64,000 nt of DNA from Calditrichia bacterium (GCA_028284905.1 JANQQU010000083.1:1-64000); one strand, 5' to 3'. Positions 45,142 to 55,182 are shown, counted from the first letter of the stretch. Notes: generated by a model from the sequence alone, not told the origin. Translations and numbers: made by a program.

Positions 45142-48100
45142 ATGAGAAGCTGGATTTGTAAGAATTTTTATACCTTTGGTGTTTTGCTCTGTTTTTTAGG
45201 TTTTCACCTATCCCTTTTCGCCCAACCAATGCCGGCTGGCTATCGTTTGATTGATCTCGGGAAAGATGGTTTTGGTGACAGTCAGGCATTATCCATCAAT
45301 AATCATGGACAGATCGTGGGATGGATATTTGTCGGGCAGGGATTTAACAATCTGAGGGGATTTATTTGGGAGAATGGTGAGCGGCGGCTGATTTTAAATG
45401 ATGTCGAGTCGAGGGCGAGAGCGATCAATGATTCCGGTTGGGTCACCGGTATTTATGCACCAATCAGTTCGGATCAGGGTTTTTTATGGAAGGACAGTAC
45501 TCTCTACGACCTGGGGACCCTCGGCGGGTATGACACTCAGCCGGTAGATATAAATGATCATGGACAGATTGTTGGGACGGATCTAACCTTTAGCGGGAAA
45601 AAACTGCCGTTCATATATCAAAATGGGAGTATCGATACTCTGCCCATCCCAACGAATTGGAATGGCTCTCAATCGATTGAAGCAACCGCAATAAACAATA
45701 ACGGGCAGGTAACCGGTTATACCAGATTCAATGATGGCCTTTTCCATACATTTATTTGGGAAAACAATAATATAAACGAGCTGGGCATCGGTAATGCCCT
45801 GGTTCATGATATCAATGACCAGGGATATGCCATCGGTCGGTCCATCGAATTTGAAGGAGGGTTTCGCTGGAAAGATGGATTGATGCAGATGCTCTTTTCT
45901 GACAATGTCGGCGCATACCGAATAAATAACCATAACCGGATTATTGCTTTATATGATTTAATCTGGCAGGACGGAGTCGTTTATAATATCAATAACCTTT
46001 TGGATGAAAGCGCTAATGGCTGGTCCAGTTTGTGGCTTTATGATGTAAACGATCATGGGATGATTGTCGGCTCCGGATTTCACGATGGCAAACGAAAAGC
46101 GATAATGCTAGATCCGACGCCCATTAAGGTAAACAGCCCGAAAACGGACGACCTCTGGATCGTTGGTAAAAAAGACACGATTCGCTGGGAAGCATTGTCG
46201 AGCATTAGCACGGTTGATATTTGGTATAGTACCGATGGGGGAGAGACGCAATTTCGCCTGGCAGAAAGTTACCCGGCGGATTCCGGCTACTACGTCTGGC
46301 AAATACCGGATGAACTCTCACGTAATTGTAATATCGAAATTAATGCCAGTCTGGATTTATTGCAAAATGGGGTCAGCGGTAAATTTAGTATCAAAGATTA
46401 TGAAATGACCCGGATTGTCAACGATAATTATGAAGAATTTCTACCCCAGGAAGACGGTTGGAATTTTGCTAATACCAGAGGGAACATGTGGCCGCATAGC
46501 TGGTGGGTCCAATATAATTATTTTAGCGGAGACGATCCCTACACTAACGAGCCTTATCCCGGCAATTGGGTGCTCCCGGATATTAATGCCAGACCTTTCG
46601 ATTTTCCCGCCTGGCCGACTTTCGTTCGTGCTTATGGCACTGAGCAACTCTATTTCTCTCTTCCGCAGGGCATTTACCGGCCATCTGCAGTGAAAAGATG
46701 GAGAGCCAGTGTCCGGAAAAACGGCTGGGGAGGGTCTTGTAGTGGATTTGCCATTAGTAGTATTCAGGTATTTAATAATGCCGATGCCTTTAATGCCGCC
46801 AATCCGGAAATTCCCCAGTTTGTCGATTTAACGGATGTTCCCTTGAGCGGCCCTCCCCGGGCGTTGTTAAATCAACTTTGGGAACACTGGAGTGGGAAAC
46901 AACATTTGCAATTCCAATTAACACAGAAAGATAAGACGCCCAGGGAAACGGTTCGGGAGATTGTCAAAATGTTTATGGATGATACTGACGATGATCAGTA
47001 TCTCTATATCGGTCAACCAAACGGGGCACATGCAGTGGTGCCTTATCGGATATCCCCATATGCCCGGGATTCTGTTGAAGTATTCATTTATGATCCTAAT
47101 GCCCCCGGAAATACGCAACGAAGTATTGTTGTCGATACCGTGGCAAATACCTGGCGCTACCGGCAGCGGCCGCTCTACAGCAATCCGCATAAATTTTTCC
47201 TGATGGACCCGGTGAGCAGTTATTACCAAAATGCCATATTTGAAACCAGCAATACCGGTTTGGCGGAAACAGCCGAGAACTATATGGAAATAAGTGCTGC
47301 TAGTGGAGCAAATATCTGGATCACTGATGAGAATGGTAATCAGATCGGTTATGCGGACAGCGCTAGTTTTAATGAAATCGATGATGCATTGTTATTAATC
47401 CCACCCACCGGCTATGATTCCTCCCCGGCGGGATATTATTTACCGAGTGACAGCTATTCGATTACAATGCGTAACTTTACTGACTCAAGCAGCTATCTGA
47501 CGATTGTGGAAGATTCAATATTATACAGCATCTCCCGCTATAATGCGGATGTTGTTGAGAACGATGAAATCATCTATAACGATGGCCTCACAATCTATAA
47601 TCCGGATGGTATTAGCAAAACCATTTATCAGGAAACAATCTTTATAAATCCGGAAAACGAGCGAGTGTTCGATGTCTTTGAAATTACCCTCGCGGAAGGC
47701 GACTCTCTGCAATTTAAGAAAATGAATGAGGAGGAGTTCGTTATTCGCAATGCCGGTACTGCCAAAACTTACAACCTGAAAGTTAAGCAGGCCAGTGCGC
47801 AGCAGGAGGCGCAATTTCGCTATAACGACCTGACCCTTGCCGCCAACAGCACCCATTTCATTCAGCCGGTATGGAGCGATTTATTAAAAGATCCGGTAAC
47901 CATTCTGATTGATGAAGGCAATAATGGCACAATCGACGATTCTATAGCAATTCTTCATCAACCGGTGGGAATAGATGAACAACCGGATGATGCATTCACG
48001 CCACAGGCTTTCCAATTGTATCAAAACTATCCGAATCCCTTTAACCCGGCAACCACCATCCGTTATGATCTGCCGGAAAGAAGTGCGGTGAGGCTAGCTG

Positions 48101-48267
48101 TCTACAACGTCCTCGGCCAATTGGTCGCAACACTGGTGGATGATATCCAATCCGCCGGCACACACACAGTTCAATGGGACGGCAGCGAATGGGGGAGTGG
48201 GGTGTATTTCCTCCGCCTGGAAAGCGGCAAGTTTCAGGCAACCAAGAAGATGTTGTTGTTACGGTAA
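45142..48267 (+). CDS. HAF-repeat, cysteine-peptidase-like T9SS protein, copy 1
   Basis: 1041 residues. Signal peptide (about 1-29, ending LFAQ); about seven HAF-type repeats (about 30-330, cores such as INNHGQIVGW, INDSGWVTG, DINDHGQIVG); a beta domain that begins VGKKDTIRWEAL (about 335-420); a domain with CSGFAISS at Cys533, GAHAVVPYR at His630 and FIYDPN after it, which suggests a papain-like Cys-His-Asn/Asp triad (about 500-680); a beta region; and a T9SS sorting domain (NYPNPFNPATTIRYDLPERS ... KKMLLLR). Start ATG 45142 has GGGAGG four bases upstream. Paralogue of the next gene. The peptidase call is inference from motifs. Confidence 0.82.
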   Translation: MRSWICKNFYTFGVLLCFLGFHLSLFAQPMPAGYRLIDLGKDGFGDSQALSINNHGQIVGWIFVGQGFNNLRGFIWENGERRLILNDVESRARAINDSGWVTGIYAPISSDQGFLWKDSTLYDLGTLGGYDTQPVDINDHGQIVGTDLTFSGKKLPFIYQNGSIDTLPIPTNWNGSQSIEATAINNNGQVTGYTRFNDGLFHTFIWENNNINELGIGNALVHDINDQGYAIGRSIEFEGGFRWKDGLMQMLFSDNVGAYRINNHNRIIALYDLIWQDGVVYNINNLLDESANGWSSLWLYDVNDHGMIVGSGFHDGKRKAIMLDPTPIKVNSPKTDDLWIVGKKDTIRWEALSSISTVDIWYSTDGGETQFRLAESYPADSGYYVWQIPDELSRNCNIEINASLDLLQNGVSGKFSIKDYEMTRIVNDNYEEFLPQEDGWNFANTRGNMWPHSWWVQYNYFSGDDPYTNEPYPGNWVLPDINARPFDFPAWPTFVRAYGTEQLYFSLPQGIYRPSAVKRWRASVRKNGWGGSCSGFAISSIQVFNNADAFNAANPEIPQFVDLTDVPLSGPPRALLNQLWEHWSGKQHLQFQLTQKDKTPRETVREIVKMFMDDTDDDQYLYIGQPNGAHAVVPYRISPYARDSVEVFIYDPNAPGNTQRSIVVDTVANTWRYRQRPLYSNPHKFFLMDPVSSYYQNAIFETSNTGLAETAENYMEISAASGANIWITDENGNQIGYADSASFNEIDDALLLIPPTGYDSSPAGYYLPSDSYSITMRNFTDSSSYLTIVEDSILYSISRYNADVVENDEIIYNDGLTIYNPDGISKTIYQETIFINPENERVFDVFEITLAEGDSLQFKKMNEEEFVIRNAGTAKTYNLKVKQASAQQEAQFRYNDLTLAANSTHFIQPVWSDLLKDPVTILIDEGNNGTIDDSIAILHQPVGIDEQPDDAFTPQAFQLYQNYPNPFNPATTIRYDLPERSAVRLAVYNVLGQLVATLVDDIQSAGTHTVQWDGSEWGSGVYFLRLESGKFQATKKMLLLR

Positions 48268-48272
48268 GACCA

Positions 48273-48304
48273 GTGGCAGTAGCAGGATTAATTGCCACTG
48301 CCAC
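48273..48304. repeat. Hairpin repeat after HAF copy 1
   Basis: GTGGCAGT / ACTGCCAC stem extended by GCA / TGC. A longer and more degenerate relative follows the second copy, so the flank was probably duplicated with the gene. Lies directly after the stop. Confidence 0.6.
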
Positions 48305-48355
48305 CATTTAGTTTGTTAAAATTAATTACGCAAAAGCTTAAAAATAGGAGGTAAC

Positions 48356-51300
48356 ATGTCAAAAAGTTATCAAGGAATATTTCAGCTTTGTACTGTTTGC
48401 ATATGTTTGCTGTCATTAAGTTTGGCAATCTGGGCCCAGTCCGCACCGCTCGGGTATCGGGTGGTTGATCTTAGTAGACCGGGAGACCTCAGTAGTGAAG
48501 CCCGCTCGATCAATAATATGGGTCAGGTTGTCGGTACGGTTGATGTTGAAGGGACCGCTAATGGTAGCAGGGCTTTTGTTTGGGAAAATGGTGAAAGGCA
48601 CTTTATTCTCGACAACACCTGGATGCGGGCAGAAGCAATTAACGACTCTGGGTGGGTAACCGGTAGCTATCGGCCTGATGTTCAATATCAGGGATATCTA
48701 TGGAAGGATAGTTCCTTGTTCGATCTGGGACATTTAGGAGGATATGGCGTCGGTCCTACAGATATAAATGAACATGGTCAGATTGTTGGAATGGGATCCA
48801 CTTCGGCGGGCAAAGTAAAGGCCTTTCTTTGGGAAAATGGTAGTATCGATAGTCTGCCGGTTCCCGCAGGTTGGAACGGTATTACCCGAGTAAAGGCAGC
48901 TGGGATTAATAACAACGGACAAATAGCCGGTGATACCGGTTTTAATGATGGCTTAGTACATACATTTATTTGGGAGAATAATAGTATTACAATGCTGGGG
49001 CTTAGCAAAGCCGAATTGCATGATATTAGCAACGATGGTTATGTGAGCGGTACTTCCTATGACTTTGGGGTCGGTTTTCGCTGGAAAGACGGACTGATGG
49101 AATCTGTGTTTCAAGATAATGCACAAGCCTGGCGAATTAATGACAATGGCCAGATTGTCGGTTTCCGGGATTCTCTCTGGCAGAACGGAACGGTTTACAA
49201 TATCAATGATCTATTGGATGAATCTGCTGATGGATGGTCTAACTTAAATTTCTGGGATATTAATAACCAGGGACAGATCGTCGGCTATGGTTTACATGAT
49301 GGAAAATTCAAGGCAATGATGCTCGACCCTGCAGCGGTGCGGGTCACCAGTCCGCAAGCAGACGAACTTTGGGTGGTTGGCAGAAAAGATACCATTCGCT
49401 GGGAAGCACTTTCCAGCATCAATACGATGGATATCTGGTATTCTGCTGACAGCGGCACTGCTTTTACGCAAATCGTTGCAAATTATCCGGCAGATTCCGG
49501 TTATTACGTTTGGCAGGTACCGGATGAGCTTTCCCAAAAGTGCATCGTCCAGGTGCACGCCAGCAACAATGAAAGTCAAAAGGGGGAAAGCCAGCTGTTT
49601 CGCATCAAGGATTACGAAATGACTCGAATAACCAACGACGATTACGAGGCATTTCTACCGCAGGAAGACGGCTGGGCTTTCAGTAATACATTTGGCAATA
49701 TGTGGCCGCAGAGCTGGTGGCAGCAGTTCGACTATTTCAACGGGGACGATCCCTACACCAACGAGCCGTACCCGGATAGCTGGATTGGCCCGGATATTTA
49801 TGCCAGTCCTCCGGTCTTTCCTTCCTGGCCGGCCTATGTGCGCGCCTTTGGTACAGAGCAGCTCTACTTTTCATTACCACAAGGCATTTACCGACCCTCG
49901 GCGGTGCAGAAATGGAAAATTCATCATAGCGGTGGCACCGATACCTGGAGAGGGGCCTGCAGTGGTTTTGCGATTAGCAGTATTCAGGCCTTTAATGATA
50001 TTGATGCGTTTAGCACTGCTTACCCGGATATACCGTTGTTTTTCGATTTGCATGATGTCAATCTTGCCGGGCCACCCCGGGCATTGTTAAATCAACTTTG
50101 GATACACTGGCGGGGGCAGCAGCACAAGCAGTTTCAGCAGGGGCAACAGAATAAAACGCCCCGGGAAACAGTGCGGGAGATCGTCGATATGCTAATGGAT
50201 GATTCCGATGACGACCAATATCTCTATATGGCCAGCGCCACCGGCGCGCATGCCGTTGTGCCTTACAGAGTGCTGCCTTTTCCCAGCGATTCCGTCGCCG
50301 TTTTTATTTATGATCCCAATACGCCAAACGATACACAACGCTTTATCAAAGTTGATACTGTGGCGAATACCTGGCGTTATCAGCAACGGCCGGCATACAG
50401 CGGTACGGATAAATTATACCTGATGGATCCGGTGAGCAGCTATTACCAGACGCCGATTCTACAGGCGAACAGTTCCGGGTCGGAGCAAATCTCCAGCGGT
50501 TATCTGGAAATCAATGTCAGCACCGGGGCGAATATCTGGATTAGTGATGATAACGGAAACCAGGTTGGTTATGCGGATAGCGCCAATTTTAATCAAATCA
50601 GTGATGCATTGCTGTTAATTCCCCCAACAGGCTATGCTTCGCCTCCAGAAGGGTATTATCTGCCGGGGGATAGTTATTCGATTACTATGAACAATTTTAC
50701 CGATTCCACCAGTTATCTGACTATTGTCGAAGATTCGATCATCTACAGCGTCTCCCGTCAGAATGCCGATGGTGGAGAGAATGATAAATTGATTTATGAT
50801 GATGGATTGACAGTCTATAATCCTGACGGCATCAGTAAAACTATCTACCAGGAAACGATATTTATTAATCCGGATAACGAACGGGTGTTCGATGTCTTTG
50901 AAGTTACCCTGGCGGAGGGAGACTCCTTGCAATTCCAGAAAATGAATGACGATGAATTCGTTATTCGCAACGCTGGCACAGCGAAAGATTATAATTTGAA
51001 GGTGAAACAGGCCAGTGCTCAACAAGAGGAAGAGTTCCGTTATAACGATTTGGTCCTTGCTGCTAATAGCACTCAGTATATTCAACCGAACTGGGGTGAT
51101 CTTTTGAATGAACCGGTAACGATTCTCATAGATGAGGGCAGCGACGGCACTATTGACGATTCAATGACAATCGTCCATCAACCGGTCGGCGTGGCAGATG
51201 AGCCGGAAAACTCTGCTGTTCCCACAGCGTTTCACTTATACCAAAATTATCCCAACCCATTTAATCCGGTAACAGCTATTCGCTACGATTTACCGGAAAG

Positions 51301-51487
51301 AAGCATGGTAAAATTGGCGGTCTATAATTTATTGGGGCAACTAGTGACAACCCTTGTGGATGAAGCGCAGGCTGCCGGTACCCATACTGTGCAATGGGAT
51401 GGCAGTGAATGGGGGAGTGGGGTTTATTTCCTCCAACTGGAAAGTAACGGCTTCCGGGAAACGAGAAAAATGTTATTACTTCGCTAG
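48356..51487 (+). CDS. HAF-repeat, cysteine-peptidase-like T9SS protein, copy 2
   Basis: 1043 residues, collinear with copy 1 along its whole length and nearly identical over the region before the T9SS tail. Signal peptide (about 1-27), HAF repeats (SINNMGQVVGT, DINEHGQIVGM, DINNQGQIVGY), the same CSGFAISS (Cys535) and GAHAVVPYR (His632), and a T9SS tail ending RKMLLLR. Start has GGAGG four bases upstream. 88 bases after copy 1 with no promoter seen between, so possibly co-transcribed. The two copies differ most in the first 300 residues, where HAF repeats may define what is bound. Confidence 0.85.
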   Translation: MSKSYQGIFQLCTVCICLLSLSLAIWAQSAPLGYRVVDLSRPGDLSSEARSINNMGQVVGTVDVEGTANGSRAFVWENGERHFILDNTWMRAEAINDSGWVTGSYRPDVQYQGYLWKDSSLFDLGHLGGYGVGPTDINEHGQIVGMGSTSAGKVKAFLWENGSIDSLPVPAGWNGITRVKAAGINNNGQIAGDTGFNDGLVHTFIWENNSITMLGLSKAELHDISNDGYVSGTSYDFGVGFRWKDGLMESVFQDNAQAWRINDNGQIVGFRDSLWQNGTVYNINDLLDESADGWSNLNFWDINNQGQIVGYGLHDGKFKAMMLDPAAVRVTSPQADELWVVGRKDTIRWEALSSINTMDIWYSADSGTAFTQIVANYPADSGYYVWQVPDELSQKCIVQVHASNNESQKGESQLFRIKDYEMTRITNDDYEAFLPQEDGWAFSNTFGNMWPQSWWQQFDYFNGDDPYTNEPYPDSWIGPDIYASPPVFPSWPAYVRAFGTEQLYFSLPQGIYRPSAVQKWKIHHSGGTDTWRGACSGFAISSIQAFNDIDAFSTAYPDIPLFFDLHDVNLAGPPRALLNQLWIHWRGQQHKQFQQGQQNKTPRETVREIVDMLMDDSDDDQYLYMASATGAHAVVPYRVLPFPSDSVAVFIYDPNTPNDTQRFIKVDTVANTWRYQQRPAYSGTDKLYLMDPVSSYYQTPILQANSSGSEQISSGYLEINVSTGANIWISDDNGNQVGYADSANFNQISDALLLIPPTGYASPPEGYYLPGDSYSITMNNFTDSTSYLTIVEDSIIYSVSRQNADGGENDKLIYDDGLTVYNPDGISKTIYQETIFINPDNERVFDVFEVTLAEGDSLQFQKMNDDEFVIRNAGTAKDYNLKVKQASAQQEEEFRYNDLVLAANSTQYIQPNWGDLLNEPVTILIDEGSDGTIDDSMTIVHQPVGVADEPENSAVPTAFHLYQNYPNPFNPVTAIRYDLPERSMVKLAVYNLLGQLVTTLVDEAQAAGTHTVQWDGSEWGSGVYFLQLESNGFRETRKMLLLR

Positions 51488-51497
51488 TATAAAACAA

Positions 51498-51567
51498 GTG
51501 GCAGTAGCACTGGGCAGTTGCAGGATTAATTTCACTGCCACTGCCACTGCCACTACCACTGCCACTA
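51498..51567. repeat. Hairpin relic plus hexanucleotide tandem array after HAF copy 2
   Basis: GTGGCAGTAGCA as after copy 1, then about five and a half copies of the hexamer CACTGC, with one variant CACTAC (51533-51567). Suggests slippage expansion in a duplicated 3' flank. It lies between convergent genes. Confidence 0.75.
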
Positions 51568-51571
51568 AGTA

Positions 51572-52051
51572 CTACTTCTCGGTAATAGTAACCGATTCCA
51601 TCACATCGCCCTGCTGGATGGCATCAACAACATCCATACCTTCGGTAACTTTACCGAAAACGGTATGACGATTATTCAGGTGTGGCTGAGGGCCATGAGT
51701 AATGAAGAACTGGGAGCCATTGGTGCCCGGACCAGCATTGGCCATGGAAATAACGCCGCGTTCGTGGATTAATGGATTACCATCAAATTCATCGCGGAAT
51801 TTATAGCCGGGACCGCCGTTGCCACGCCCAAACGGACAACCGCCCTGAATCATAAAATTACTGATTACCCGGTGGAAATTAAGTCCATCATAAAAACCTT
51901 CGCGGGCAAGAAAGACAAAGTTGTTTACAGTTAATGGTGCATACTCAGGGCTTAGTTCGAGAACGATGTTACCCCTGTTCGTCTGAATCGTAGCGGTGTA
52001 GCTCTTGTCGGCGTCAACAGTCAAATCGGGAGGAGATTGCCATTGTTTCAT
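51572..52051 (-). CDS. Peptidyl-prolyl cis-trans isomerase, cyclophilin type
   Basis: 159 residues, no signal peptide, so cytosolic. Catalyses prolyl isomerisation. The active-site pieces are [39 protein letters not shown] and [11 protein letters not shown]. Starts with a short extension ([20 protein letters not shown]) before the core [14 protein letters not shown]. Ribosome site AAAGGAAA. Convergent with HAF copy 2. Confidence 0.95.
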   Translation of the reverse strand: MKQWQSPPDLTVDADKSYTATIQTNRGNIVLELSPEYAPLTVNNFVFLAREGFYDGLNFHRVISNFMIQGGCPFGRGNGGPGYKFRDEFDGNPLIHERGVISMANAGPGTNGSQFFITHGPQPHLNNRHTVFGKVTEGMDVVDAIQQGDVMESVTITEK

Positions 52052-52151
52052 AATAGGATTTCCTTTCTTTATGTAATCAATAATTTGAAGATAAGTAAGC
52101 GGACAAAGATTTTTATGTTATAAGCAGATAGCCTGTCTTTTCTCTGTATCA

Positions 52152-52213
52152 CTTGCCCACTTGTCCCTTTGGTATTTGCAAATCTACAAATCCCAAAGGG
52201 ACAAATGGGCAAG
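52152..52213. repeat. Inverted repeat upstream of the cyclophilin gene
   Basis: Arms 52152-52178 and 52187-52213, 27 bases each, with two mismatches, an 8-base loop, and a core CTTTGG / CCAAAG. A partial relative (aagtgggcaaatgagcaaaagtgc) lies at about 43290-43315, so it is likely a dispersed element. Confidence 0.7.
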
Positions 52214-52275
52214 AAAGCTGGGGAGGCAGTATTTTCAATTTTTTAAGTTCCAGCCTTAATATTCTGTTTAGTTTT

Positions 52276-53379
52276 TTAAAACACAATGATTTCAGTGAAA
52301 ACACCGAAGTGATCGCTCGCTTGAATGCCGTTTACCGGTTTATCGAGAACGACCCGGCTGCTTTTCAGTTTCAATTGGCCAAGATTGTATAACTTTTCCG
52401 GCCCCAGAAAAATATAATCGATTCGGTTGGGTAATTGTTTAGCCCAGCGTTGTAAATTTTCGTAAAGTGAAAAAGATTTATCAAAGCCTGTTTCTGGTTG
52501 ATAGTGGCGAAGAAAATGTTCATTTTGCTTCGGGTGCCAGGTATATCCATATTCACTGGAATGTAATTCCGCGTAAGAGTCGATCATTGGGAGCGCTGTC
52601 AATAGCTGGATTTCCCGGGAGGTTGGCGGAGCATTAAAATCACCCATTAATATAAACGCGTTATCCCCGGCGATTTCCTCGATAAAGGCCAGGGTTTGTT
52701 TTGCTTCACTCATTCGCCATTCGACCCCTTCCCGAACTTTTTTAACCGCATCAGAGTGATCTTCCCGTAAATATTCACCGGAACTTTGCAGTTTGCGAAG
52801 CTGTAATAACACTTCCGCGGAACCAGGAGGTGAGGCATGCCAGTGTGTTGCAAAGATATAAAAGTCCCTGTCCTGGAAAGTTATTTTCATGGCAATAATC
52901 TGGGTGGCATCGCTGGTATGAAAAGAGATCGTATTACCGACAAATCCCCCGGACAGTTGCTTTCTGCCGGCAAATTCCGGCTGCAATGCTGGCTTCGCGA
53001 GAATGACATCACCTTCCCGCAAATTAAGTGGTAGCCCCAGTGCACCGATACGAATCCCACTTAGCCCGATATGATATATCCCGGTCATTCCCAGATCACG
53101 CGCGATTCTATCGGCATAATCCGGTAAAGGGTTTGCTTCATGTAAACCGATAATATCTGCATCCAGTGCTTTTAACTGGCTAATTAATGACTGGTAGCGC
53201 TGTTCCCGAATTTCGGCCGATTCATATTCACCCATCTGCCAGATGCCTTCATAATTCAACCCGGACCATACATTGATATCAACAATTTTTAGGGTATTGC
53301 CGGCAACTGTCTCTGAGTTGGATTGTGCCGAAACGATGGCAGTTAGATTGAAGAAGAGCAACAAATAAATCAATCGCAT
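52276..53379 (-). CDS. Exported endonuclease/exonuclease/phosphatase (EEP) family hydrolase
   Basis: 367 residues with a signal peptide (about 1-19, ending VSAQ). EEP-fold motifs in order: VDINVWSG, IIGLHEANPLP (metal Glu), FATHWHAS (His), LMGDFNAPPTS (Asp-Asn), and QASDHFGVF (Asp-His). All catalytic positions are present. Substrate could be DNA, RNA, phospholipid or inositol phosphate; being exported fits a nutrient-scavenging nuclease or phosphodiesterase. Stands alone. Confidence 0.9.
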   Translation of the reverse strand: MRLIYLLLFFNLTAIVSAQSNSETVAGNTLKIVDINVWSGLNYEGIWQMGEYESAEIREQRYQSLISQLKALDADIIGLHEANPLPDYADRIARDLGMTGIYHIGLSGIRIGALGLPLNLREGDVILAKPALQPEFAGRKQLSGGFVGNTISFHTSDATQIIAMKITFQDRDFYIFATHWHASPPGSAEVLLQLRKLQSSGEYLREDHSDAVKKVREGVEWRMSEAKQTLAFIEEIAGDNAFILMGDFNAPPTSREIQLLTALPMIDSYAELHSSEYGYTWHPKQNEHFLRHYQPETGFDKSFSLYENLQRWAKQLPNRIDYIFLGPEKLYNLGQLKLKSSRVVLDKPVNGIQASDHFGVFTEIIVF

Positions 53380-53833
53380 TGATAAACTCCGAAAATCCAG
53401 AATAACTTTTTGTCCGCGAAAGAATAATACCTCTTTTTTTCGGATGCAAGTGGATTTCTGGAAGAGCGAACTGAAATAGTTTGAAAATGAGTTTTCCCCT
53501 GAGTTTGAGAGAGGAAGTTTTTAAAAGATTATGAATGTCCCATAGTTATAACTCTTTGTCTCAGGAGTGTAATGCTTTTCATCCTGAAGTTGGTAAATTG
53601 TTACTGTCGGTAAGAATGATTCTTTAATTAATTTAAGCACAATTGGCGGGAATGTAGTTTTAAGTAATTTTTGTTATGATTATAAATTAGAATTATTTAT
53701 AATTAGACATATTTACCCAAACTTATTCACCAGGGCCGGTTGTGTAAGTCGTTGTAAAGGAATACGTTAAAACAGAAAATGTTTTACCATTGTTCGCAAT
53801 GCATTTGCATAAAACGGAGGTTTTTTCGTTCTA
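53380..53833. other. AT-rich intergenic region without gene
   Basis: 454 bases between divergent genes, strongly AT-rich around 53620-53720. No RNA gene or open frame seen. A GGAGG at 53816-53820 lies 13 bases before the next start, a rather long spacing. Confidence 0.45.
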
Positions 53834-55009
53834 ATGTTAACGAATCGTTTATTTCACGTCCTGACAGCTCTTTTCCTTGTTTTTATTATTTTACCCGCAA
53901 CTGCACAGACTTTTGACCTGCAATTCGTTGAAGTTCAAAACGATGGTGTGAACGGGGGCGTTTACGCTGTTCGTGCAGAAATTCGTGCCCAATCCGGCAG
54001 TTTCAATGCCGGCAATGGAAACTTCGTAATGGAATATAATTCTGCTGCTTTAGATACAGGGCATGTGTCTGCAGAAGCATTAATACCCCTGTCTTTGAGT
54101 GGTTTTATTTCCGGTAGTCCTTTTATAGCATATCAAATAATGACGATTACAAAGCCATTTGGTAATACTGTTTCCCTAAATGTCGAGCTTGCTTCCGATC
54201 CACCGCTGGGGCAAGGCCTGAATATCGATACTAATTGGCTGGCTTTTGCGATTATTACTTTTACGATAACAGATGAAACCAGCACTAGTGGTATTACCTG
54301 GCGAACAGTTACACCAAGTGCGACAAATATGTTCCTCGATGACCCATTTACCCAAGCGGTTATATTGGGTAATCTAAATGGTATCGATAACGCCCTGCCG
54401 GTAGAATTGAGCGCGTTCCAGGCAACAACTGCTGAAAATGGTGTTCAGTTAAACTGGACCACCCAAAGCGAAGTGAACAATCTCGGATTTGAAGTCTATC
54501 GTTCGACAGCCGTTGATGGCGAATTTCAACAGCTGTCCAGCTATGAAACAAATACTGCCCTGGAAGGTGCCGGAAATTCCAGCAATGCCATTAACTACAG
54601 TTATTTGGATGCAACCGTTGCTGCCGGGGCCACCTACTGGTATCAGATCGCCGATGTTGACCTGCAGGGCATTCGGACTTTTCATGGGCCTATCGAAGTT
54701 CAGGCTGCGGACAATCTGCCCACCGAATATGCCTTACGGGCGAATTATCCCAACCCCTTTAATCCCAGTACAAAAATTCAGTATGAAATTCCCCAAAATC
54801 AGCTGAACAGTCGGGTGAAACTGGTGGTTTACAATACCCTCGGTATGCAGGTGAAAACACTGGTTTCCGGTAATGTTGCGCCTGGTATTCATATTGCAGA
54901 ATGGGATGGCACGAACAATAGTGGTGCATCAATGGCCTCCGGTATTTACTTTGTTAACTTGCAGGCCGGGCAGTTTTCCCAAACGCGTAAGATGGTGCTG
55001 CTCCGTTAA
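53834..55009 (+). CDS. Secreted protein with T9SS sorting tail
   Basis: 391 residues: signal peptide (about 1-24, ending ATAQ), a beta-sandwich region of about 160 residues (LQFVEVQNDGVNGGVYAVRA) that resembles a cohesin or other Ig-like binding fold, an LPVELSAFQATTAENGVQLNW motif (about 185-205, as in many FCB secreted proteins, start of a fibronectin-like domain), and a T9SS tail (NYPNPFNPSTKIQYEIPQ ... RKMVLLR). No catalytic motif. Monocistronic and ended by a terminator. The cohesin-like suggestion is a guess. Confidence 0.88.
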   Translation: MLTNRLFHVLTALFLVFIILPATAQTFDLQFVEVQNDGVNGGVYAVRAEIRAQSGSFNAGNGNFVMEYNSAALDTGHVSAEALIPLSLSGFISGSPFIAYQIMTITKPFGNTVSLNVELASDPPLGQGLNIDTNWLAFAIITFTITDETSTSGITWRTVTPSATNMFLDDPFTQAVILGNLNGIDNALPVELSAFQATTAENGVQLNWTTQSEVNNLGFEVYRSTAVDGEFQQLSSYETNTALEGAGNSSNAINYSYLDATVAAGATYWYQIADVDLQGIRTFHGPIEVQAADNLPTEYALRANYPNPFNPSTKIQYEIPQNQLNSRVKLVVYNTLGMQVKTLVSGNVAPGIHIAEWDGTNNSGASMASGIYFVNLQAGQFSQTRKMVLLR

Positions 55010-55036
55010 GCATAGTTGAAAATTATCCTCATTTAT

Positions 55037-55070
55037 AATCCCTTCGGATTTATCTGGAGGGATTTTTTTT
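55037..55070 (+). terminator. Rho-independent terminator of the short T9SS gene
   Basis: AATCCCT / AGGGATT stem (55037-55043 / 55058-55064) followed by TTTTTT; 28 bases after the stop. Confidence 0.75.
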
Positions 55071-55110
55071 ATTCAGCCTGATTATACAATCTTTAAGAGT
55101 TGTTTTACAG

Positions 55111-55182
55111 GCCACAGATATACACTGATGAACACAGATATTCTGGTTTTATTAATCTGTGAAAACCTGTTCCATCCGTGGC
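55111..55182. repeat. Dispersed-type inverted repeat (CCACAGAT ... ATCCGTGG)
   Basis: Outer arms GCCACAGAT (55111-55119) and ATCCGTGGC (55174-55182), one mismatch; inner arms CACAGAT (55133-55139) and ATCTGTG (55155-55161), perfect. A sequence style that recurs in intergenic DNA of many bacteria. No gene within it. Confidence 0.65.
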
